64,000 nt of DNA from Nitrospirota bacterium (GCA_016180645.1 JACPAV010000007.1:1-64000); one strand, 5' to 3'; positions 42,654 to 53,572 are shown, counted from the first letter of the stretch. The notes: generated from the letters alone by a model not told the origin. Numbers and translations are program-made.

Positions 42654-42682
42654 TTGACAAACTTGAGCAGGCGGGAAATACT
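42654..42682 (+). promoter_or_regulatory. Promoter of the second tetR gene
   Basis: TTGACA (42654-42659), 17-bp spacing, AATACT (42677-42682). The expected transcription start is near 42689, at the edge of the palindrome 42690-42707. Confidence 0.6.
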
Positions 42683-42689
42683 TCCGGGA

Positions 42690-42707
42690 AGAACGACGCG
42701 TCGTTCT
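42690..42707. promoter_or_regulatory. TetR operator 1 (AGAACGACGCGTCGTTCT)
   Basis: A perfect 18-bp palindrome overlapping the predicted transcription start and ending seven bases before the tetR ATG. The 16-bp core recurs exactly at 43339-43354, so both are probably bound by the TetR protein encoded between them. Confidence 0.8.
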
Positions 42708-42714
42708 AAACAAG

Positions 42715-43323
42715 ATGGCACACAGGGCGATTCAGAAGCACCCCGGGAGACCGGAGACGAGGAAGGAAATCCTCGATGCGGCCCGGTCGGTCTTTTCGGA
42801 AAAGGGCTATCACGAGACCCAGATTCGCGACATCATCAAGAAATGCGGATGCGGGATCGGGACGTTCTACCAATACTTCAAAAACAAGGACGAGATCTTT
42901 CTCGAGATCGTGGGAAAGGGATCGAAACTGCTACGGGAGGTATTGCACCGCGAAGTGGAAGGGCTGCACGGCGTGGAACCGACGCTCCAACGAGGGCTCA
43001 AGGCGTTTCTCGACTTTGTAGAGCGGGAGAGAGCCTATTTTGTGGTGTTGTTCCGGGAGGGATACGTGACGAGTCCCGCTGTTCGCGCGGTAATCAATGA
43101 AGCGACGGGCGCCCTTTCGCTTCTCATGCGGGACATGATCCGGCGGGGGATCCAGTCGGGTGAAGTCCGAAAAATGTCGGAGGAGGAAATCGACGTGGTC
43201 AGTCAATGCATGATTGGAACGTGCATGTACGCGGCCACGCTCACCGTATCGGGTTACGGTGTGGCAAAGGAAAACATGATCAAGCACATGACGAATACCC
43301 TCGTACGGGGGATTCGATCGTGA
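42715..43323 (+). CDS. TetR-family repressor of the adjacent fatty-acid gene set
   Basis: A 202-residue protein. The N-terminal HTH is RKEILDAARSVFSEKGYHET then IKKCGCGIGTFYQYFKNKDE, the FadR/AcrR-like TetR pattern. The C-terminal domain has helical content and one Cys (MIGTCMYAATLTVSGYG). Identical palindromes flank the gene (42690-42707 and 43339-43354), the second ahead of an acyl-CoA dehydrogenase. It therefore probably represses itself and the downstream beta-oxidation genes and is released by an acyl-CoA. The ligand is inference. Confidence 0.85.
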   Translation: MAHRAIQKHPGRPETRKEILDAARSVFSEKGYHETQIRDIIKKCGCGIGTFYQYFKNKDEIFLEIVGKGSKLLREVLHREVEGLHGVEPTLQRGLKAFLDFVERERAYFVVLFREGYVTSPAVRAVINEATGALSLLMRDMIRRGIQSGEVRKMSEEEIDVVSQCMIGTCMYAATLTVSGYGVAKENMIKHMTNTLVRGIRS

Positions 43324-43338
43324 GGTCCGTGAATCCAG

Positions 43339-43354
43339 GAACGACGCGTCGTTC
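43339..43354. promoter_or_regulatory. TetR operator 2 (GAACGACGCGTCGTTC)
   Basis: An exact copy of the 16-bp palindrome core of operator 1. It lies between the tetR stop (43323) and the acyl-CoA dehydrogenase ATG (43390). I could not pick a convincing -35/-10 pair beside it. Confidence 0.8.
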
Positions 43355-43389
43355 GTACGGCGACGCGCCCGTTCCTGAAGGAGGAATCC

Positions 43390-44601
43390 ATGGCGAGTTT
43401 TGAGCTGAATGAAATGCAGAAGATGGTGAAGGACGTGATGCACCAGTTCGCGGAACAAGACATCCGTCCCGTTTCCCACGAATACGACGAGAAGGAAGAG
43501 ATGCCCTGGCCGGTGATGGAGAAAGCCGCGGCCATCGGGCTGGGAACGGCGGAAACCTTCGGCCTCACCAAGAAAAGCAGCAACGGCGGCGGCGATAGCA
43601 TGGCCGGGGAGGCTCTCAAGGCGGGCGGGCGGTCGTTCCTGGGCGCGATCGTGAGCGAGGAGCTGGCGTGGGGTTGCGCGGGGATCACCAACGCAATCAA
43701 CGGAAGCGGGCTGGCGGCCGTGCCGGTGGCCGGAATGGGGAACGACGAGCAGAAAGACCTCTTCATTCAATGCATGAGTGGGAAGGATGAGAACGGCCAC
43801 ATGAAAATCGCCGCGATGGCGATGACGGAGCCGAAAGCGGGTTCGGACATCTCATCCATCCAGTGCTCCGCCGTGAAGGACAACGGGAATTACATTCTCA
43901 ATGGAAGCAAGCAGTTCATCACAAACGGCCACTCGGCGAGTATTTTCGTCGTATGGGCAACCGTCGATCCCAAGGCCGGGCGCGCCGGGCATCGGGCTTT
44001 CGTTATTCCGCGAGGTACGAAAGGGCTTGTGCCGGGGCCGAAGGACAAGAAACTCGGAATCCGCGCAAGTGAAACTTCTCCGGTATTTCTGGAGGACTGC
44101 AAAGTTCCTGCGGGATGGATGCTGGGCGGAGATCGGGCCGGCTTCGGCGGGGCGAAGAAGATGTTCGATGCGACGCGTCCCATGGTGGCCGCGATGGCGA
44201 TCGGCATTGCGCGTGCGGCGGTCGAGTACGCCGTGCAGTACGCCACGGAGCGCGAGCAGTTCGGCGCGCCCCTCGCCTCGAAGCAGGCGATCGCGTTCAT
44301 GCTGGCGGATATGGCGATGTCCGTCGAATCGGCGCGGTTGCTCGTGTGGAAATCCGCGTGGATGGCGGACAAGCAAATCCCGAACGTGAAAGAGGCGTCG
44401 ATGGGGAAGGCGCTTGCCGCGCAGGTGGCCATGGACGTTACGCTCAAAGCCGTGCAGATCCTCGGGGGCTACGGATTCATTCGCGACTACCCCGTGGAAA
44501 AGTGGATGCGCGACGCGAAGATCTTCAACATCTTCGAAGGCACCGGCGAGATCCAGCGCTCGATCGTGGCGAGGGAACTCACCGGAGTGCGCTGCCTGTA
44601 G
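43390..44601 (+). CDS. Acyl-CoA dehydrogenase
   Basis: A 403-residue FAD enzyme of usual ACAD length. AMTEPKAGSDISSIQ is the first ACAD signature. QILGGYGFIRDYPVEKWMRD and IFEGTGEIQRSIVARE form the second; the Glu of FEGT is at the usual catalytic-base position. It oxidises acyl-CoA to trans-2-enoyl-CoA and passes electrons to ETF. AAGGAGG lies six bases before the ATG. It is the first gene after the TetR operator, followed by SCP2, thiolase and hydrolase genes at short spacing. Confidence 0.95.
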   Translation: MASFELNEMQKMVKDVMHQFAEQDIRPVSHEYDEKEEMPWPVMEKAAAIGLGTAETFGLTKKSSNGGGDSMAGEALKAGGRSFLGAIVSEELAWGCAGITNAINGSGLAAVPVAGMGNDEQKDLFIQCMSGKDENGHMKIAAMAMTEPKAGSDISSIQCSAVKDNGNYILNGSKQFITNGHSASIFVVWATVDPKAGRAGHRAFVIPRGTKGLVPGPKDKKLGIRASETSPVFLEDCKVPAGWMLGGDRAGFGGAKKMFDATRPMVAAMAIGIARAAVEYAVQYATEREQFGAPLASKQAIAFMLADMAMSVESARLLVWKSAWMADKQIPNVKEASMGKALAAQVAMDVTLKAVQILGGYGFIRDYPVEKWMRDAKIFNIFEGTGEIQRSIVARELTGVRCL

Positions 44602-44622
44602 AGCAGACTGGAGCGAGGGATC

Positions 44623-45066
44623 ATGGCTGAAAACGTCATCCGACCCGACTTGACGCCCGAGAAGGTCAAGGAGTGTCTCAAGGCGATTGACTTCCACGAC
44701 CGGAAAGCCGTGCGCGAAGCGATCTGGGATGCGACTCCAAAACAGGTGTTCGAAATCGTGATCCCCACGGGACACGAGCAACTCAACCGCGGGGGCGCGG
44801 AGCCTCTCGAAGAAAACACCGTCGTCCGGTTCGTGGTCGATGGCGACGGCGGCGGCTCGTGGGACATGGAAGTTCGAAAGGGGAAGCTGGTCGTGTCGCC
44901 TTCCGGGAACGCTTCCCCGAGGACCACGATCACGATGTCCGCCGAGACCTTCGCCAAGCTCATGCGCGGGCAGACGAGCGGCATGACCGCCTTCATGATG
45001 CGGAAACTCAAGGTGGACGGCGATCTCATGCTGGCCACGAAAATCCAGCCGTTGTTGCTGGGCTGA
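44623..45066 (+). CDS. SCP2 sterol-transfer family protein
   Basis: A 147-residue protein. Residues about 35-147 match the SCP2 domain: [37 protein letters not shown] and [19 protein letters not shown], the latter being the characteristic K-x-x-GD motif. SCP2 proteins bind acyl-CoAs, sterols or related lipids. Its position between the dehydrogenase and the thiolase suggests carriage of acyl-CoA substrate within one pathway. It starts 21 bases after the dehydrogenase stop. Confidence 0.85.
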   Translation: MAENVIRPDLTPEKVKECLKAIDFHDRKAVREAIWDATPKQVFEIVIPTGHEQLNRGGAEPLEENTVVRFVVDGDGGGSWDMEVRKGKLVVSPSGNASPRTTITMSAETFAKLMRGQTSGMTAFMMRKLKVDGDLMLATKIQPLLLG

Positions 45067-45100
45067 GCCGGCGTCGGCCCAGACGAAAGGAGAAATCAAC

Positions 45101-47097
<1,997 letters not shown>

Positions 47098-47109
<12 letters not shown>

Positions 47110-47334
47110 GCCTGCTCCTTCCTTGAGCCTCTCAGCCAGCCAGAGCTTGATGATCGATTGACGGGTTACCCCGAGCCGGCGGGCTTCCTTGTCGAGGGAT
47201 TCGACCATCCAAATGGGAAAGTCGACATTCACCCGCTTCTGTTCCCTACCCGGCCTGTGGGCTTTGGACCGGTCAAGAAATCTGGTGACGTCTTCTCCGC
47301 GATCGAATCGCTTGTCAAATATCTTCGCTTTCAT
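47098..47334 (-). CDS. brnA: BrnA-like antitoxin (CopG/RHH)
   Basis: A 78-residue protein. KRVNVDFPIWMVESLDKEAR then LGVTRQSIIKLWLAERL is the C-terminal ribbon-helix-helix of BrnA antitoxins. Gene order (toxin first) and the 20-base overlap with the toxin gene are typical of BrnT/BrnA. It converges with the hydrolase gene, overlapping by 12 bases. Confidence 0.85.
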
Positions 47335-47584
47335 ACAACTCCATTTCCTCCTTTCGGGAGCGCCGCACGCAAATCAACCGGACCTTTTCCCCCCGGTAAG
47401 CGATCACGGCCGACCAGACTCTTTCCCCGATTCGGCCGATCACCATCCATCGGGATTCGTCCGACGTCTTCGCCGGGATCTCGATTCGGTCCGGGTCGAG
47501 CCACAGCTCTTGGGATTCCACGAAATCGATCCCATGTTTCCTTTCGTTCGATTCGCTCTTCTTCGGATCGAACTCGAACTCCAC
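47315..47584 (-). CDS. brnT: BrnT-family RNase toxin
   Basis: An 89-residue protein with the BrnT pattern FEFDPKKSESNERKHGIDF, the catalytic region RWMVIGRIGERVWSAVIAY and RLICVRRSRKEEMELYES. BrnT is a ribosome-independent mRNase neutralised by BrnA. The start is a GTG at 47584 that directly abuts a palindrome (47585-47601), so no ribosome-binding site is present. Confidence 0.85.
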   Translation of the reverse strand: MEFEFDPKKSESNERKHGIDFVESQELWLDPDRIEIPAKTSDESRWMVIGRIGERVWSAVIAYRGEKVRLICVRRSRKEEMELYESEDI

Positions 47585-47601
47585 GGTATAAAATATATAC
47601 C
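47585..47601. promoter_or_regulatory. BrnA operator next to the BrnT start
   Basis: GGTATA-AAATA-TATACC is an inverted repeat touching the GTG start codon, rich in A/T in an otherwise G+C-rich region. It may combine a -10 element with the autoregulatory binding site of BrnA. Confidence 0.5.
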
Positions 47602-47674
47602 TTTTCTATTTACCCGTCCATCCCGGTTTTGCGAAGTCGGAATCGGGGGACAGCATTCTCCCTGCTGGGCGCGC

Positions 47675-49321
47675 TCAAAGGCGGGGTACGCCGAAACTGG
47701 TTTCTCGCGTGATTCGCTTCCCGGCCTCCAGGCACGTGTCCAGCACGAACGAGACGACCTTGCGGGTATCCCTGGGATCGATGATGCCGTCGTCCATCAG
47801 GCGGGCGCTGCAATACATGGACTCGGAGACGATCTCCAGCCCCTGTTCGATCATGGTTTGACGGGCCTTCAGTTGCTCCCGCGCGGAATCGTCCGGCGTG
47901 AAGCCCGTGCGTTTCCATTTCTCCTCCGTGATGATGCCGATCACTTTTGCCGCCTGAGCGCCCCCCATCAGGGCCTGCCGGGCCGTCGGCCACGAAAAAA
48001 CGAAGTTCGGCTTGAGCGCGCGGCTGGCCATGGCGTAATTGCCGGCCCCGTAGGAATTCCCGAGGAGGACGGTGATCTTCGGCCCCCGAATATTGGCCAC
48101 CGCCTGAATGAGTTTGGCGCTGTGTTTGACCTGGCCGGACCGCTCCACGTTTTTCCCCACCCAGAAGCCGGTGGTATTTTGCAGAAAGAGCAGGGGCGAC
48201 CGCGCCTGCTCACAGAGCTGGATGAATTGCGCGGCCTTCAGCGCGCCCTTGGGAGTGATGGGCCCGTTGTTTCCAATGATGCCGCATCGTTTTCCCTCGA
48301 TTCTGGCGTGTCCGCAGACGGTGTGTTGATCGATGGCCGGATTGAATTCAAACCACTCCGAGCCGTCGACAATCCGGGCGATCACTTCCTGTACTTTGTA
48401 CATGGTCCGACGGTTGACGGGCGCGAGGCCGATCAGCTCTGAAGGATCGTACTTCGGAGGCTCGATCGCCTCGTCCATGTGGTCAAGCTTGGGGTCCTTT
48501 GGGAGTTGAGCGACTATTTCACGCGCGATGCGGATTCCGTCGGCGTCGTCCCCGGCCAGGTATTCACCGGTTCCCGATACGGTGGCGTGCATCTCGGCTC
48601 CCCCCAGTTCCTCATGTGTCGTTTCCTCTCCCGTGCCGGCCTTCAGAAGGGGCGGTCCTGCCAGGAAGAGCTGGGTTTTCCCCTTCACAAGAACGATATA
48701 GTCCGAAAGCGCGACTTGGTACGCGCCTCCGGCCGTTGCGTTCCCATGGGCGACCGTGATCTGTGGTATGCCCGCTGCGCTCAATTCCGCCTGCTGGCCG
48801 TACACCCGCCCCGCGTCCGTGAAATTGGCCGCGGCCCAGGGGTCGCCGGCCGCCGATTCCTGGCCCAAATCCCCGCCGCCGCTCTCATGCAGGGAGACCA
48901 AGGGGAGCTTGGCTTGGAAAACGATTTCCTGGATCCGCAGCATCTTCTTGACGTTGACGGAGTTGATCGTTCCTCCCTTGATCGCGAAGTTCCAGACGAT
49001 GACCATGCATCGCCGGCCCGAGATGCTTCCGATGCCCGTAATGATGTTGCCGCCCGACTTGCTCCCATCGCTGTCGTCGAGCATTCCGTATCCGGCGATC
49101 GAGCACAGCTCCAGAAACGGCGCGCCGGGATCCAATAGAAGGGACAGCCTCTCGCGAGGAAGCAACTTCCCCTTTGCGCGCGCCTTCTCCCGGTATCCCG
49201 TTTCCGTTTCGAGCTGTTTCTTCTCGACGTCGCGGACTTTTCGGACATAGTCCTCCATGTGCTTCGCATTGGCCGCGAAGGATTCTCCCTTCACATTGAT
49301 CTTCGATTCGATGACAGGCAT
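47675..49321 (-). CDS. Acyl-CoA carboxylase carboxyltransferase (beta) subunit
   Basis: A 548-residue protein with both halves of the carboxyltransferase domain. N-terminal: RERLSLLLDPGAPFLELCSI, LVSLHESGGGDLGQ and TAGGAYQVALSDY. C-terminal: CGHARIEGKRCGIIGNNGPI, PLLFLQNTTGFWVG and YGAGNYAMASRALKPNF. This is the propionyl/methylcrotonyl/geranyl-CoA carboxylase family (MccB type), which needs a biotin-carrying alpha subunit not found here. GGAAGGAG lies upstream of the ATG. Specificity cannot be told from sequence alone. Confidence 0.9.
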   Translation of the reverse strand: MPVIESKINVKGESFAANAKHMEDYVRKVRDVEKKQLETETGYREKARAKGKLLPRERLSLLLDPGAPFLELCSIAGYGMLDDSDGSKSGGNIITGIGSISGRRCMVIVWNFAIKGGTINSVNVKKMLRIQEIVFQAKLPLVSLHESGGGDLGQESAAGDPWAAANFTDAGRVYGQQAELSAAGIPQITVAHGNATAGGAYQVALSDYIVLVKGKTQLFLAGPPLLKAGTGEETTHEELGGAEMHATVSGTGEYLAGDDADGIRIAREIVAQLPKDPKLDHMDEAIEPPKYDPSELIGLAPVNRRTMYKVQEVIARIVDGSEWFEFNPAIDQHTVCGHARIEGKRCGIIGNNGPITPKGALKAAQFIQLCEQARSPLLFLQNTTGFWVGKNVERSGQVKHSAKLIQAVANIRGPKITVLLGNSYGAGNYAMASRALKPNFVFSWPTARQALMGGAQAAKVIGIITEEKWKRTGFTPDDSAREQLKARQTMIEQGLEIVSESMYCSARLMDDGIIDPRDTRKVVSFVLDTCLEAGKRITRETSFGVPRL

Positions 49322-49413
49322 GAGTCTTTCTCCTTCCTACCGATTCACCACATTCCGGGCATACGTGCAAATCTTGGACCGACCGCATCTCACGACCTAA
49401 TCCTAGACGCTCC

Positions 49414-49494
49414 CGAAATCGGAAATCGGCGAAATCAGGAAATCGGGGGACACCCTACCGATTCTTCCAATCGTGAAATCTGTAGGGTGTCCCC
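49414..49494. repeat. GAAATCGG array and 13-bp GGGGACACCCTAC inverted repeat
   Basis: Four GAAATCGG/GAAATCAGG words (49414-49449) run into GGGGACACCCTAC (49446-49458), whose inverse GTAGGGTGTCCCC stands at 49482-49494 with a 23-base loop. The rest of the 259-bp space between the carboxylase and radical SAM genes (49322-49580) shows no gene. Such GTAGGGTGTCCCC ends resemble REP or transposase-end hairpins. Confidence 0.6.
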
Positions 49495-49580
49495 GGATTC
49501 ACGTAGAGATGGCTGCGACTCTGAAGCCGATCCATCTCCCATGGGGGCTTGAACCCCGCCGTGAGTTAGCATACATTAGT

Positions 49581-50699
49581 ATGGTCATGGGAATGGAGAG
49601 ATCTACTGTGGCTCCGGGCATTCGGCGGGGTCGGGGGGCGGCGACGAATGAGACGGGCCGGTACGAGGCGGTTCGAGCCGAGGCTTTTGACGATGGGTGG
49701 GGTCCGGACGAGCCGGGGCCGCCGCCGCTGAAAACCAGCGTTACTGAAGATCGATCCCGCTCCGTGATCACACGCAATGATTCGCCCGATGTGCCGTTCA
49801 AACAGTCCATCAACCCTTACCGGGGATGCGAGCACGGCTGCGCCTACTGCTTCGCCCGGCCCACGCATGCCTACCTCGGATTCTCACCCGGACTCGATTT
49901 CGAAAGCCGCTTGTTCGCCAAGGCCGATGCGCCTGAAGTTCTCCGCCGGGAACTCCGGAAACCCGGCTATCGCTGTTCCACCATCGCCATGGGAACGAAT
50001 ACCGATCCGTACCAACCCATCGAGCGGGAGTGGATGATTACCCGAGGCATCTTGGAGGTGCTTTCGGAATGCGGACACCCTGTCAGTATTGTCACGAAGT
50101 CGGCATTGGTAGAGCGCGACATGGACATCCTTTCGTCCATGGCCAAGCGGCGATTGGCCGAGGTGACTCTTTCGGTGACGACGCTGAACAAAGATCTCGC
50201 TCGCCGACTCGAACCGAGGGCGGCCGCGCCGTGGAGGCGAATTCAGACGCTGCGAGCACTGAAGGAGAACGGCGTTCCATGCGGAGTACTCGTCGCACCC
50301 GTCATCCCCGGCCTCACGGATTCAGAAATGGAATCGATTCTCGAGGAGTGTACGAACGCGGGCGCCCGGTGGGCGGGATTCCAGCTCCTTCGTTTGCCCA
50401 TGGAAGTGAAAGGTATTTTCTCCGAGTGGCTTCAGGCCAACGAGCCGGGGAAGCGGGAACACGTGCTCAACCTCATTCGGGAGACACGCGGCGGCCGACT
50501 CACCGATTCAGATTTCGGCGTGCGTCAAACCGGGACCGGGCCCTACGCGGAAATGCTCCGGAAAAGATTCCATCTCGCCTGCACCCGTTTGCACCTGAAC
50601 GAGGCGGGCGACGAGATCGACATCACCGAATTCCGACCACCCGGCAGGGCGGGTGATCAGATGGGGCTATTCCAGGTCAGTCCTTCTTCGAATACTTGA
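49581..50699 (+). CDS. Radical SAM protein (PA0069/Rv2578c family)
   Basis: A 372-residue protein. The radical SAM cluster motif YRGCEHGCAYCFARPTHAYL (C-x3-C-x2-C) is followed by FAKADAPEVLRREL, IAMGTNTDPYQPIEREW and VSIVTKSALVERDMDIL, a pattern specific to this family. Function is unproven; DNA-lyase-like (SplB-type) activity has been proposed for relatives. The ATG at 49581 has no Shine-Dalgarno; ATGs at 49587 and 49593 are alternatives. The 3' end overlaps the convergent dodecin gene by 23 bases. Confidence 0.85.
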   Translation: MVMGMERSTVAPGIRRGRGAATNETGRYEAVRAEAFDDGWGPDEPGPPPLKTSVTEDRSRSVITRNDSPDVPFKQSINPYRGCEHGCAYCFARPTHAYLGFSPGLDFESRLFAKADAPEVLRRELRKPGYRCSTIAMGTNTDPYQPIEREWMITRGILEVLSECGHPVSIVTKSALVERDMDILSSMAKRRLAEVTLSVTTLNKDLARRLEPRAAAPWRRIQTLRALKENGVPCGVLVAPVIPGLTDSEMESILEECTNAGARWAGFQLLRLPMEVKGIFSEWLQANEPGKREHVLNLIRETRGGRLTDSDFGVRQTGTGPYAEMLRKRFHLACTRLHLNEAGDEIDITEFRPPGRAGDQMGLFQVSPSSNT

Positions 50700-50892
50700 A
50701 CGAGACGTTGACGCGCGCGCGGTAGGCGTTGACCTTCCCGTTCGCCATCGTTACGTCCAGCTTGGTGACCTCGCCCACGCGAAGGTCTTTGAGCGACTTA
50801 CCGGCCATTTCCAGGGCGGTCTTCACCGCATCTTCCCAGGATTTGCTGCTGGTGCCCACGAGTTCGATGATCTTGTACACGCTTGAAGACAT
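50677..50892 (-). CDS. Dodecin (flavin-binding storage protein)
   Basis: A 71-residue protein matching bacterial dodecin: VYKIIELVGTSSKSWEDAVK (flavin-stacking Trp), LEMAGKSLKDLRVGEVTKLD and YRARVNVSFKY. Dodecins form hollow dodecamers that hold FMN/riboflavin or CoA. AAAGGAGG lies four bases before the ATG at 50892. Confidence 0.9.
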   Translation of the reverse strand: MSSSVYKIIELVGTSSKSWEDAVKTALEMAGKSLKDLRVGEVTKLDVTMANGKVNAYRARVNVSFKYSKKD

Positions 50893-50990
50893 GGTTCCTC
50901 CTTTTGTTTGCCTACCCATTGTCCATCATTCAGATCAAGACTCAACTGAAAACGCGTGCGGTGGATCGGGCCGTTCCTGTGAAGGGCCGC

Positions 50991-52106
50991 CTACAGGACC
51001 GCTCCGCGATCCGCCGGTAGGACCACGCGGAACGTGGAGCCGACGCCCAGTTGGCTCTCTGCCTCCAGCGTTCCTCCCATGCGTTCCACGATGCGGTAGG
51101 AGAGATAGAGGCCCAGCCCCATTCCCTTCCCCGCGGGCTTTGTGGTGAAGAAGGGTTCGAACAAATGCGGCATGTGTTCGGCGGCGATGCCGGCTCCGGT
51201 GTCTTCGATCTCGACTCTCACCGTGCCGTTTGATTCCCGGGTTCGGAGCCGAATGGTTCCCTGCGTCGAGATCGCCTGGGCGGCGTTCAACAGAAGATTG
51301 AGAAACACTTGAGTGAGACGGCGGGGCGCGCAGGGGATTTTGGAAACGCTACCGTACTCCTTCGCGATTTCGGCTTTGTGTCGAAGTTCATTGGCCATGA
51401 TTCCCAGGGCGGAGTCGAGTATGGCGTTGATGTCCGTCGGCTCGATTTCGCTTTCATCCACGTGGGCGAACTCGCGGAGGTCCGACACGATCTTCGAGAT
51501 TCGGTCGGCCCCTTCGTGCGATTCCCGAACGAGGTCCCCCAGATCCCCGGTGATCCGATCCATCTTCTCCGACTCGCGAATTCGGCGGATGTCGGCGAGC
51601 GATTCCTGGAGATCGCCCTGGGGTAACCGGCCCGCCCTGTCCTCCAGGGTTCGATACGCCCGCAACACGGTGATCAGGCTGCGAACGTATCGGGCCAGCA
51701 CGGCGAGGTTGTTCTGGAGAAAGGCCATGGGATTGTTGATCTCGTGCGCGATGCCCGCCGTGAGCGTTCCGAGGGAGACCAATTTCTCCGCTTGAATGAG
51801 CTGCGATTCGTGGGAGCTCAGAAGCTCCAGCGCCGCCTGGCGTTCCTCGAGAATCCGGTTCACGGCCCGCGCGAGATCCTGAAGATGAAGCGGCGCGTCC
51901 GGGTCCAATGTCAGCCTCGCGGCGGGGCCTTTTCGGGCCAAGGTGTTCAGGGCGTCGATGAGCGACTGGATTTCCTTCGGATGCCGAGGGCCGCGGCGAC
52001 GATCGGCGGGAGGGATTTCGGATGACGCGGGCGGCTTCCGACCCCGCGCCGATGCGCTCGATTTCCGCATCCCCATGCCCGCAACTATGCCATAACCGCC
52101 TGTCAT
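50991..52106 (-). CDS. Sensor histidine kinase (NtrB/ZraS type, soluble)
   Basis: A 371-residue protein. The ATG at 52106 has GGAGG four bases upstream. Residues 1-60 are basic and unstructured. A coiled-coil linker (ALELLSSHESQLIQAEKL) leads to the phosphoacceptor H-box GTLTAGIAHEINNP (His121). The HATPase_c domain follows with N-box VFLNLLLNAAQAI, G1 EDTGAGIAAEH, F/G2 FEPFFTTKPAGKGMGLGL. There is no transmembrane helix or PAS domain, so the input is cytoplasmic or through a partner. It is divergent from an NtrC-type regulator 92 bp away, presumably its partner. Confidence 0.9.
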   Translation of the reverse strand: MTGGYGIVAGMGMRKSSASARGRKPPASSEIPPADRRRGPRHPKEIQSLIDALNTLARKGPAARLTLDPDAPLHLQDLARAVNRILEERQAALELLSSHESQLIQAEKLVSLGTLTAGIAHEINNPMAFLQNNLAVLARYVRSLITVLRAYRTLEDRAGRLPQGDLQESLADIRRIRESEKMDRITGDLGDLVRESHEGADRISKIVSDLREFAHVDESEIEPTDINAILDSALGIMANELRHKAEIAKEYGSVSKIPCAPRRLTQVFLNLLLNAAQAISTQGTIRLRTRESNGTVRVEIEDTGAGIAAEHMPHLFEPFFTTKPAGKGMGLGLYLSYRIVERMGGTLEAESQLGVGSTFRVVLPADRGAVL

Positions 52107-52169
52107 TTTCCTCCCGCCTCGAGTGAAGGCGGCGCGTTTCCATCGGTGTTGCTCCGCCCGCTCGCGGTG

Positions 52170-52175
52170 TATACT
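52170..52175 (+). promoter_or_regulatory. -10 element of the NtrC-type regulator gene
   Basis: TATACT lies 24 bases before the ATG at 52199. The matching -35 (TGTTGC at 52147-52152, spacing 17) is weak. Confidence 0.4.
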
Positions 52176-52198
52176 CTGCGCATCGTATGGGAGGAGCG

Positions 52199-53572
52199 AT
52201 GGAGACACTCTTGGTGATCGATGATGAGCGAAACATCTGCACCTCCCTCGCCCGTCTCTTCGAGCCGGAAGGTTACCATGTCGCCTGGGTCACCGAGGCC
52301 CGGGAAGCCCTCCCGAAGTTCCACGAAGTCCATCCTCACGGTGTGTTATTGGACCTCAAAATGCCGGAACTGGACGGCCTGCAGGTGCTCGAAGCGCTGA
52401 AGGCCTCGGACGCCGGCGTTCCCGTGGTGATCATGACCGCCTACGGTACGGTGAAATCGGCGGTGGACGCCATGAAGAAGGGGGCCTACGACTACATTCT
52501 CAAACCGTTTTCCGAGGATGAGATCCGGCTGGTGGTGGCCCGGGCGCTCGAGACGCATCGGCTCCGAAGAGAAGTGGGCGAACTGAAGGCGAAGTGGTCG
52601 AAGCAGTTCGAGCTTGAGGCGCGGATGGGATCGAGTTCCGCCGTGCAGGCCGTGATCCGTCAGGTGAATGCCGTGGCCGCCACGGACACCACCGTGCTGC
52701 TGATGGGGGAGAGCGGCACGGGAAAGGAACTGGTGGCGCAGGCGATCCACGAGCGCTCGGCAAGACGGGAAAAGCCGTTCGTTCCGGTGGACTGCGCGGC
52801 GCTCCCGGAAAATCTCGTGGAGGCGGAACTCTTCGGGCACGAAAAGGGCGCGTATACCGGCGCCGTCACCTCCGAAATAGGGAAGGTGGAGATGGCCGAT
52901 GGCGGGACGTTGTTCTTCGACGAGATCGGGGATCTCACCGCCAAGTTGCAGCCGAAACTGCTGCGATTCCTCGAGACGCGGAGGTTCATGCGACTGGGCG
53001 GGCGGAAGCAGGAAACGGCAAACGTTCGTATCGTCGCCGCCACCAACGCGCCGCTGGACAAGCTCGTTCGGGAGAAGACGTTTCGGGCCGATCTTTTCCA
53101 TCGATTGAATGAGTTCCCCATTCTCCTTCCGCCCCTGCGCCATCGGAAGGAAGATTTGGCCGCCATCGCGCGCGGCTTTCTGCCGGACGTGGCTTCCCAA
53201 TGCGGGAAGAAACGGCTGGAGATTTCGGCGGACGCGTTGAAGAAGCTGAAGTCGCATGCGTGGCCTGGGAATGCGAGAGAGCTGCGAAACGTCCTCAAAC
53301 GGGCGGGTGTGACCTCGGCGGAGCGGATCGAGGCGGCGGACATTGTCCTCGACGGAACCGGCGAAATGGCGGAGGAAAGTTCTCGGTCCGTACGAATTCA
53401 GATTGAGGCCGGCCGGCCTCTGAAGGAAATCACGGACACGGCACTCCGGGACGTGGAGCGCGAGGCGATCCGGGAGGCAATGGAGCAGTCCGGGGGGCAT
53501 CGCGGGAAAGCGGCGTTCCTCCTCGGGATCGACGCAAAAACGCTCTACAACAAACTCCGCGGCATCGGCTGA
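52199..53572 (+). CDS. NtrC-family sigma-54-dependent response regulator
   Basis: A 457-residue protein. The ATG at 52199 follows GGAGGA. Receiver domain 1-120: DDE near residue 8, phosphoacceptor Asp52 (GVLLDLKMPE), T/A and K (DYILKPFSE). AAA+ domain 140-375: Walker A GESGTGKELVAQAIHE, the sigma-54 contact loop GAYTGA (Phe to Tyr variant of GAFTGA), Walker B GGTLFFDEIGDL, and R-finger region. The C-terminal Fis-type HTH is REAMEQSGGHRGKAAFLLGI then KTLYNKLRGIG. It activates sigma-54 promoters in response to the divergent kinase; targets are not visible here. Confidence 0.95.
   Translation: METLLVIDDERNICTSLARLFEPEGYHVAWVTEAREALPKFHEVHPHGVLLDLKMPELDGLQVLEALKASDAGVPVVIMTAYGTVKSAVDAMKKGAYDYILKPFSEDEIRLVVARALETHRLRREVGELKAKWSKQFELEARMGSSSAVQAVIRQVNAVAATDTTVLLMGESGTGKELVAQAIHERSARREKPFVPVDCAALPENLVEAELFGHEKGAYTGAVTSEIGKVEMADGGTLFFDEIGDLTAKLQPKLLRFLETRRFMRLGGRKQETANVRIVAATNAPLDKLVREKTFRADLFHRLNEFPILLPPLRHRKEDLAAIARGFLPDVASQCGKKRLEISADALKKLKSHAWPGNARELRNVLKRAGVTSAERIEAADIVLDGTGEMAEESSRSVRIQIEAGRPLKEITDTALRDVEREAIREAMEQSGGHRGKAAFLLGIDAKTLYNKLRGIG

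Noticed and set aside
47675-49321. Biotin-dependent carboxylase complete on its own
   Set aside because: Only the carboxyltransferase domains are present; no biotin carboxylase or biotin attachment motif is seen in the window.
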